Part shown: positions 59,511 through 64,000 of the stretch, one piece after another
Position numbering within the stretch: the first letter of the stretch is position 1
Layout: each line of letters opens with the position of its first letter
Origin: Photobacterium sp. TY1-4
GTDB taxonomy: Bacteria > Pseudomonadota > Gammaproteobacteria > Enterobacterales > Vibrionaceae
DNA: 64,000 bases
Assembly: GCF_025398175.1 (NCBI RefSeq)
Contig: NZ_CP099734.1
Location: forward strand, 2,790,001-2,854,000
Direction: 5' to 3'
Translations under genes and position numbers: made by a program
The notes under the pieces: generated by a model
Seen by the model: the letters and a program-made list of their open reading frames with translations, nothing else
What the model was told of the DNA's origin: nothing
The model's database searches: none

Positions 59511-59789
59511 TCAGTCGGACTGGCTTGCGAAGTACACCGCGGCTTTTTTTAATATGTCCCTTTCTTCGGTGACTCTTTGCAGCTCCTTTTTGAGTCGACG
59601 AATTTCGGCACTTTCATCGGACTTGGCTTGATATTGGGAGGAATCTGGGCCGTAGCGTTTAATCCAAGCATAAAGGCTATGCGTGGTAGTCCCTAAACGA
59701 TTTGCCACATCGGCTACACTATGGCCTTTTTCAGTAACCTGTTTGACGGCTTCAACTTTGAATTCTTCTGGGTATCGCTTGTTGCTCAT
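59511..59789 (-). CDS. IS3-family transposase OrfA (HTH protein)
   Basis: 92 residues from ATG 59789 with AGAGG upstream. Helix-turn-helix (YPEEFKVEAVKQVTEKGHSVADVANRLGTTTHSLYAWIKRYG) followed by a leucine-zipper-like helix. Near the end, T7 at 59544-59550 (A AAA AAA in the coding strand) forms a slippery site; a -1 shift there leads directly into the orfB frame. Confidence 0.95.
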   Translation of the reverse strand: MSNKRYPEEFKVEAVKQVTEKGHSVADVANRLGTTTHSLYAWIKRYGPDSSQYQAKSDESAEIRRLKKELQRVTEERDILKKAAVYFASQSD

Positions 59790-59852
59790 AAGCACCTCTC
59801 TGCTAGTCATTTTGTCTAACTAAAAGGTGTCTATCAAGTCGGTGGCTATTCA

Positions 59853-60232
59853 TCCTTTAATCTGCGGTCATCTAATACTTCATATTCCAGCTGTTTTGGA
59901 GCGGGACGCTCTTCTGGCATATGTAGTGAAATGGCACCAACACTGTCTTTACCGACTTGTTTCAACAGGTCAAACGCTTGCCTTGAATCGGCATTGTAGC
60001 GAGCAACGATACGATCCCTGATTTCATTCAGATCTGGTAAAAGGTTATCAAAATAGTTGATAACACAATTTGAAGTGAGCTTTTGATACTGAAGCGGCAA
60101 AGACAGAGACAAAGGCCTTCCTCTTGGGCTTTCTATCCACTCTTCGGCATATTGAAAGTGATGAGCGCCATCAGCGAGCTTGATCAACTTCCCAACACAT
60201 TCACCATTCATATATGCAATCAACGACGCCAT
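59853..60232 (-). pseudogene. hipA: hipA kinase toxin, N-terminal part (cut by IS)
   Basis: Codons 1-126 of HipA: MASLIAYMNGECVGKL, GRPLSLSLPLQY, NYFDNLLPDLNEIRDRIVARY and DSVGAISLH. A stop is created inside the IS end (GAA TAG at 59846-59851). The ATG at 60232 overlaps the hipB stop by one base (TAATG), the usual coupling of hipBA operons. If translated it would give a kinase fragment without its catalytic lobe. Confidence 0.92.
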
Positions 60233-60477
60233 TACCAAACCTCGTCATCAATTTGAGGTTTTACTTCTTTCTGGCGTTCACGAACTTCCAAGTCCACTTC
60301 AAGCGCCTGAATTATCTTAAAAAAAGTTTGTAACTGAGTCGTTTCAGGGTTCGTTTCAAAATTAGACAGAGTCGATTGTTTGATACCAACGCGCTTTGCT
60401 AATTGCGCTTGGGTTAAGTGTTTTCTCGTTCTCATTAGCTTGAGATGATTGGCTAACTGCCGTGAGTTATAAATCAT
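60232..60477 (-). CDS. hipB: HipB-like antitoxin / Xre-family repressor
   Basis: 81 residues, closely following E. coli HipB (QLANHLKLMRTRKHLTQAQLAKRVGIKQSTLSNFETNP). An Xre helix-turn-helix at about 18-60 and a beta-strand/disordered tail ending in Trp, as in HipB. It should bind TATCC-N8-GGATA operators; four lie upstream at 60513-60614. Its toxin gene is disrupted, so it now stands as an orphan DNA-binding protein. GAGG precedes the start. Confidence 0.93.
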   Translation of the reverse strand: MIYNSRQLANHLKLMRTRKHLTQAQLAKRVGIKQSTLSNFETNPETTQLQTFFKIIQALEVDLEVRERQKEVKPQIDDEVW

Positions 60478-60512
60478 ACATCAATACCTCATCACTCTAT
60501 GCCCTTCCAATT

Positions 60513-60530
60513 TATCCCTCATCAGGGATA
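60513..60530. promoter_or_regulatory. HipB operator 1
   Basis: TATCC-N8-GGATA, exact match to the E. coli HipB consensus, 35 bp upstream of the hipB start. Confidence 0.85.
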
Positions 60531-60540
60531 TCTAAGGATA

Positions 60541-60558
60541 TATCCCCTAGTGGGGATT
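60541..60558. promoter_or_regulatory. HipB operator 2
   Basis: TATCC-N8-GGATT, one mismatch from the consensus, starting exactly 28 bp after operator 1. Confidence 0.8.
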
Positions 60559-60568
60559 AACAAGGTTA

Positions 60569-60586
60569 TATCCCCTAGTGAGGATA
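60569..60586. promoter_or_regulatory. HipB operator 3
   Basis: TATCC-N8-GGATA, exact consensus match, 28 bp after operator 2. Confidence 0.85.
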
Positions 60587-60596
60587 AAATATTCAG

Positions 60597-60614
60597 TATC
60601 CCTATTAGGGGATA
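60597..60614. promoter_or_regulatory. HipB operator 4
   Basis: TATCC-N8-GGATA, exact consensus match, 28 bp after operator 3 and 123 bp before the start of the divergent plus-strand gene. Confidence 0.85.
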
Positions 60615-60737
60615 CGGGTCCTATCGACTTCATTCGCTATCAGTGATTCTCCCCATACGTTTGAAGTTTCATTAGCTTCATCTAACTTCAATAGAGTGCG
60701 AAAATGTTCCCCTTTCTTACAAGAAAAATAAGCTAAA

Positions 60738-61307
60738 TTGAATACTAGATTCGATAATGATGGCTATCCTAACGTGTTAGACAGACTCCTGACTTGGCAT
60801 CAGCAAAAGCATACAAGCTATGTTTTGACGAATTCGGCAAACCACCAATCGTTAGCGCAACTTGAACAACTCTGTGCAGATATCCTCTCTCCAATCGAAC
60901 AGAAATTTGGGAGGATATCTATCACATACGGCTTTACAAGTGCCGAGTTTCTAAGGCATATCCTCAAACACAGCCCTGGGGACATGGCGCCTGAAATTGA
61001 TCAACACGCCTCAATGGAACGTAACACTCGAGGAAATAGGATTTGTAAGCGCGATGGCGCATCATGTGATTTCTACGTTGAGGACTACCGACAGAAAATG
61101 GATGAGATTGCCAATTTCATCGTCAACACCCTTCCTTTTGATCGCCTCTATTTCTATGGAAAAGACAAACCAATCCATATCAGCATTGGACCTGAGCAAT
61201 CTCACTACGCCCTCATCCGTACACCTCGTCGCGACGGGATACGCGTAAACAAGAAAAGTGGGCAAGGAGACGCCGCAAAGAGATTATTCCATCATTATAA
61301 TGAATAG
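60738..61307 (+). CDS. M15-peptidase-like (DD-peptidase/hedgehog-type fold) cytosolic protein
   Basis: 189 residues with no signal peptide. From about residue 58 the pattern resembles M15A zinc peptidases: ISITYGFTS (like 'ITSGYRS'), His90 in DQH, Asp111 in ASCDFYV, FDRLYFYGKDK, then His147 in PIHISIGP. These three residues fall where the metal ligands of that family lie. The spacing between His90 and Asp111 is longer than usual. The only initiator near the 5' end is TTG 60738 (GTG 60774 is the alternative); an in-frame stop lies 3 codons upstream of the TTG. It ends 23 bp before the methyltransferase-like gene, so the two are probably one operon. The function is unknown. Confidence 0.65.
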   Translation: MNTRFDNDGYPNVLDRLLTWHQQKHTSYVLTNSANHQSLAQLEQLCADILSPIEQKFGRISITYGFTSAEFLRHILKHSPGDMAPEIDQHASMERNTRGNRICKRDGASCDFYVEDYRQKMDEIANFIVNTLPFDRLYFYGKDKPIHISIGPEQSHYALIRTPRRDGIRVNKKSGQGDAAKRLFHHYNE

Positions 61308-61330
61308 ATACAAATAGATAAGGCAAAGTC

Positions 61331-63352
61331 ATGGACGCGAAACTATTCTCAGAGCTCATCTCGCAGGTAGCCATCGGTAAGCAACTACCAGATGCCATCT
61401 ACTTACATCGAGATGCGTTTCCAGCACTTCCTGGCCATTTAGTAACATTCATTCCAGCAGTAGCGAAAGCACTAAAGCTTGATGAATCACAGTGGAATTT
61501 AGTGAAACTCTTTAAAAATGAATTTCGCCTGTCTCTTCTACACTACCCTGATTTTTATACAGATTCATACCCCGCTTTGACACAGAGTTTGAATGTTGAT
61601 CTTTCCAAACTCACCCACAAAATGACCCGCTATGATGAATCGGAGAATCCTCCTATCCTTCATCGTAAAGAAACCATGGTGCTGCCGGATAACAAACACT
61701 ATGAACATTTCGTATCACTCACCCAAGAAGGCGAAAATGCCGGCCTTTATGAAAATAGTCGACTAATTGGCTTCAAACGTTCGTGGGAAACCCTCATCAC
61801 TCGACATGGCTATGAGCTTGTCGATGGTCGTTTATTTCGTAGTTCAGCCGTAAACCCTCCCACAGATGAATCAGGGATCGAGCGACATAAAACAGCCATT
61901 GTCCGCCATGAGCTTTCAGCTCCGATGAAAACTTTGGTCAAACATGGTTACCTTGAAGGTTCCTACTCTATTTTTGACTATGGCTGCGGCCGAGGTGATG
62001 ATCTGAGAGAGTTAGAAGCACACGGGCTGGATGCGCTTGGTTGGGATCCTAACTTTTGCCCTGATAACGAAAAAATTAACTCTGATATCATTAATTTAGG
62101 ATTTGTACTCAACGTTATTGAAGATCAAGACGAACGTTTAGATGCATTGTTGGGGGCTTGGGAGCTAACCGAAAAGTTACTGGTCGTGTCCGTTATGCTC
62201 GCAAACGATAGCTACATATCACAATTCAAGCCATACAAAGACGGCATCATTACCTCTCGCAACACGTTCCAAAAATACTATGCGCAATCAGAAATCAAAG
62301 CGTACATTGAGCGTAGTTTACAAGACGATGTCATCGCTCTCGCACCTGGCATTTTCTACATTTTCAAAGATAAATTAGAAGAGCAACAATACTTACAAAA
62401 CAAATACAAGCGTCACCGCACATGGCAGCAACTGACCTCCCCTTCGCCAGTTGAAGCTAAAGACAAAGCAAGACTCGTGATTACCCAAAATCAACCGCTA
62501 TTCAGTGACTTTTGGAATACCTGCCTAGAGCTCGGACGCATACCCGCCAATGATGAGTTTGAGAACTCAGAACAAGTTCATGATCTGATTGGCTCGCACA
62601 AGAAAGTCTTCAGCTTGCTCAGTGAGCTTTACGATACAAACGAGTTTCAACAGGCAGAGAAACGCCGCAAAGAAGATTTATTACTCTACTTCGCTATGGG
62701 CCTGTTCGAGAAGCGTAAGCCCTATACCCAGCAACCAGAACCACTAAAGAGAGACATAAAGGCACTGTTTGGTGACTACAAAACAGCCATCAACCTAGCC
62801 ACCGAACTTCTCTTTGCAATTGCAGATATAGAACTCATTGAACAGCAGTGTGAGAAAGCTTATTCGCAGCTACCTGCAAGTTTATTGAACCCAGGCCACT
62901 CGCTCATCTTTCATAAAGGCTACCTTGATGACTTGCCACTGCTTCTACGAGTCTACGTTGGCGCCGGACTTCAAATCTATGGTGAGTTGGATGAGTTCAT
63001 TGATCTCATCAAAATTCATATCACCTCAGGCAAACTTACCCTAATAGCTTACGATGACTATGAGAAATCAGTCCCCTTCCTCAAAGAACGCATCAAAATA
63101 AAAATGGCCGAGCAGGATATCGATTTCTTTGACTACGTGGATGAAAACCGCCGTCCTCCACTACTCAACAAACACCTATATATGGCACAATGCCATGAAA
63201 AATATAAGGAGCAGCTAAGTTTTGATAAGCGGCTGTCTAAGTTGTTAAACTTCACATATAGTTGTGAGGAGACGATAACAAGATTTAAGTTTATAACATT
63301 GCTTAACAATGAAAATAAAAAAATAGCGGGGTACACTCTTGCTAGCAAGTAA
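61331..63352 (+). CDS. Putative DNA phosphorothioation-associated methyltransferase-like protein
   Basis: 673 residues. An N-terminal region of about 200 residues leads to a class I SAM-methyltransferase core: motif I FDYGCGRGDD (215-224), the acidic strand-2 end GWDP (237-240), and NLGFVLNVIED (255-265) at the motif IV position. About 400 further residues, largely helical, follow. The overall pattern (HKTAIVRHELSAP, then YGCGRGDD, then GWDP) is that of the family annotated as DNA phosphorothioation-associated putative methyltransferase; this assignment is from memory. No dndBCDE or ssp genes are visible nearby. The methylated substrate is unknown. Confidence 0.75.
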   Translation: MDAKLFSELISQVAIGKQLPDAIYLHRDAFPALPGHLVTFIPAVAKALKLDESQWNLVKLFKNEFRLSLLHYPDFYTDSYPALTQSLNVDLSKLTHKMTRYDESENPPILHRKETMVLPDNKHYEHFVSLTQEGENAGLYENSRLIGFKRSWETLITRHGYELVDGRLFRSSAVNPPTDESGIERHKTAIVRHELSAPMKTLVKHGYLEGSYSIFDYGCGRGDDLRELEAHGLDALGWDPNFCPDNEKINSDIINLGFVLNVIEDQDERLDALLGAWELTEKLLVVSVMLANDSYISQFKPYKDGIITSRNTFQKYYAQSEIKAYIERSLQDDVIALAPGIFYIFKDKLEEQQYLQNKYKRHRTWQQLTSPSPVEAKDKARLVITQNQPLFSDFWNTCLELGRIPANDEFENSEQVHDLIGSHKKVFSLLSELYDTNEFQQAEKRRKEDLLLYFAMGLFEKRKPYTQQPEPLKRDIKALFGDYKTAINLATELLFAIADIELIEQQCEKAYSQLPASLLNPGHSLIFHKGYLDDLPLLLRVYVGAGLQIYGELDEFIDLIKIHITSGKLTLIAYDDYEKSVPFLKERIKIKMAEQDIDFFDYVDENRRPPLLNKHLYMAQCHEKYKEQLSFDKRLSKLLNFTYSCEETITRFKFITLLNNENKKIAGYTLASK

Positions 63353-63367
63353 AGATAAATTAAAAAT

Positions 63368-63392
63368 GATGAGTTACCAATGGTAACTCATC
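63368..63392 (-). terminator. Hairpin between convergent island genes
   Basis: Perfect 11-bp stem GATGAGTTACC/GGTAACTCATC with an AAT loop. The T5 tract follows on the minus strand, so it mainly serves the minus-strand gene. Confidence 0.8.
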
Positions 63393-63424
63393 ACACCGTC
63401 ATACAATCCACCCGACGAATGAAC

Positions 63425-63970
63425 TCATAGCCCAACACGTTTTTTCAGGTCATCCTCATCTAATATGCCAACATTTCCTGTTAGGTTCTTTAAAAACTCC
63501 TTATGAGCTTTGAAGCATTCATCAAATATTTTTAAACGTTCCTTATGAGATATTTCCACAGCCGTTTTCATATGCTGCTTAATATATTTCTTAAGAGAAT
63601 CATTATACAAACCTTCAAAAACAAGAGCTCTACAATCTCTAGCTTCCTTATTAACATGCTCTTTTAAGCTAGCTGAAATTGGCTCCCAGATTTCTAAAAA
63701 TAGATAGCGGTATTTTGGCCATAAGTCAGGTTGCATTTCTGACCTACAGACAACCCCCCTGAAAGAATCTGAACTACTTTGTATAAACTTCAAGCTAGAC
63801 GCATCGGAACCTTCCATTTTTCCGAACAAAACTGAAACTACGCGTTTTAATCGACTAAAAGTATCAGGTGAAAAGAACGAGTTAACATTTGCAATGTAGT
63901 TATCTAATTCTTCGGTCACATCTAAATCACCACTTATATCAAGTTCATCATTCGCTTGCTCTAATGCCAT
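63425..63970 (-). CDS. Hypothetical protein, possibly continuing beyond the window
   Basis: 181 residues as drawn from ATG 63970. I do not recognise it. It is charged, mostly helical in appearance, and has no signal peptide, membrane helix or obvious catalytic motif; the start (EQANDELDISGDLDVTEELD) is acidic and the middle contains FLEIWEPISASLKEHVNKEA. The frame remains open to base 64,000 and no clear ribosome site precedes the ATG, so the true start may lie outside. Convergent with the methyltransferase-like gene. Confidence 0.6.
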   Translation of the reverse strand: MALEQANDELDISGDLDVTEELDNYIANVNSFFSPDTFSRLKRVVSVLFGKMEGSDASSLKFIQSSSDSFRGVVCRSEMQPDLWPKYRYLFLEIWEPISASLKEHVNKEARDCRALVFEGLYNDSLKKYIKQHMKTAVEISHKERLKIFDECFKAHKEFLKNLTGNVGILDEDDLKKRVGL

Positions 63971-64000
63971 AAAAAATGAACAAACTAATGCACTTTGAAA

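Larger units (their letters stand above)
58624..59852 (-). mobile_element. IS3-family insertion sequence, complete, 1,229 bp
   Basis: Terminal inverted repeats begin TGAATAGCCACCGACT and match at 23 of 26 bases; the element starts TG and ends CA as IS3 members do. It is flanked by a 3-bp target duplication TCC (58621-58623 and 59853-59855). It encodes OrfA and OrfB in -1 register with a slippery A-run, so it appears transposition-competent. It is inserted in hipA in the same orientation. The name of this IS was not determined. Confidence 0.95.

Noticed and set aside
60513..60614. CRISPR-like regular spacing of short repeats
   Set aside because: The repeats are 18-bp palindromes matching the HipB operator and the gaps are only 10 bp; no cas genes are present.
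60704..60736. A 10-codon leader peptide just before the M15-like gene
   Set aside because: It has an ATG and ends 1 base before the TTG start, but has no ribosome site and no attenuator-like structure; coincidence is likely.

Overview
The window is about 57.6 kb of core chromosome followed by about 6.3 kb of an accessory island, from a gamma-proteobacterium that looks like a member of the Vibrionaceae (Photobacterium-like; genus is inference). Supporting signs are the gene orders tgt-yajC-secD-secF, grpE-dnaK-dnaJ next to nadK-recN-bamE, and rnfH-ratA facing smpB-ssrA, the tmRNA tag ANDENYALAA, a divergent oxyR/peroxiredoxin pair, very long PstC and PstA permeases, and a ViuB-type siderophore-interacting protein. 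The core is moderately GC-rich. The island after position 57,690 is visibly richer in A+T.

Layout. 1-6,312: the end of an MscS-type channel, then the SecDF-YajC translocase subunits and the queuosine genes tgt and queA on the minus strand. 6,490-8,889: a secreted trypsin-like protease, a CBS-pair protein and AcpH. 9,065-12,115: the glyoxylate bypass (aceB, aceA). 12,719-14,356: oxyR diverging from a 2-Cys peroxiredoxin. 14,608-14,852: a cutC scar. 14,919-16,472: an exported alpha/beta-hydrolase. 16,755-30,927: a large phosphate/polyphosphate block (ppk2; phoU-pstB-pstA-pstC; an ACT protein-ppk1-ppx; pstS; phoR-phoB) with two good Pho boxes. 31,105-37,310: sbcC, sbcD and rdgC. 37,582-39,233: trhP and a YfhL ferredoxin. 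39,304-44,539: mepA, a SorC-type regulator, and an iron-related group (ViuB-like reductase, MFS transporter, phosphopantetheinyl transferase) with two Fur-box-like sites. 44,576-47,991: minor type IV pilins. 48,104-53,158: heat-shock genes with two sigma-32-like promoters, and nadK. 53,335-57,642: recN with two LexA boxes, bamE, rnfH, ratA, smpB and ssrA (tmRNA).

The accessory island begins at the 3' end of ssrA, a common integration site. It holds a hipBA toxin-antitoxin locus whose hipA is destroyed twice, by a complete IS3-family element with a 3-bp target duplication and by a one-base frameshift. hipB is intact and has four HipB operators placed exactly every 28 bp. Reading away from hipB is a two-gene module: a small cytosolic protein with an M15-peptidase-like (DD-peptidase/hedgehog-type) metal-site pattern, and a large protein resembling the 'DNA phosphorothioation-associated putative methyltransferase' family. 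No dnd/ssp modification genes are visible. An unrecognised minus-strand gene runs toward the window edge. This two-gene module is the best candidate for an undescribed, possibly defence-related, system.

How the genes work together. PhoB/PhoR probably drive the Pst transporter, and PPK1, PPK2 and PPX set polyphosphate levels. OxyR probably controls the adjacent peroxiredoxin. Fur probably controls the siderophore-handling genes. TrhP and YfhL are probably a tRNA-hydroxylation pair. All functional assignments come from reading the sequence; no database search was run.
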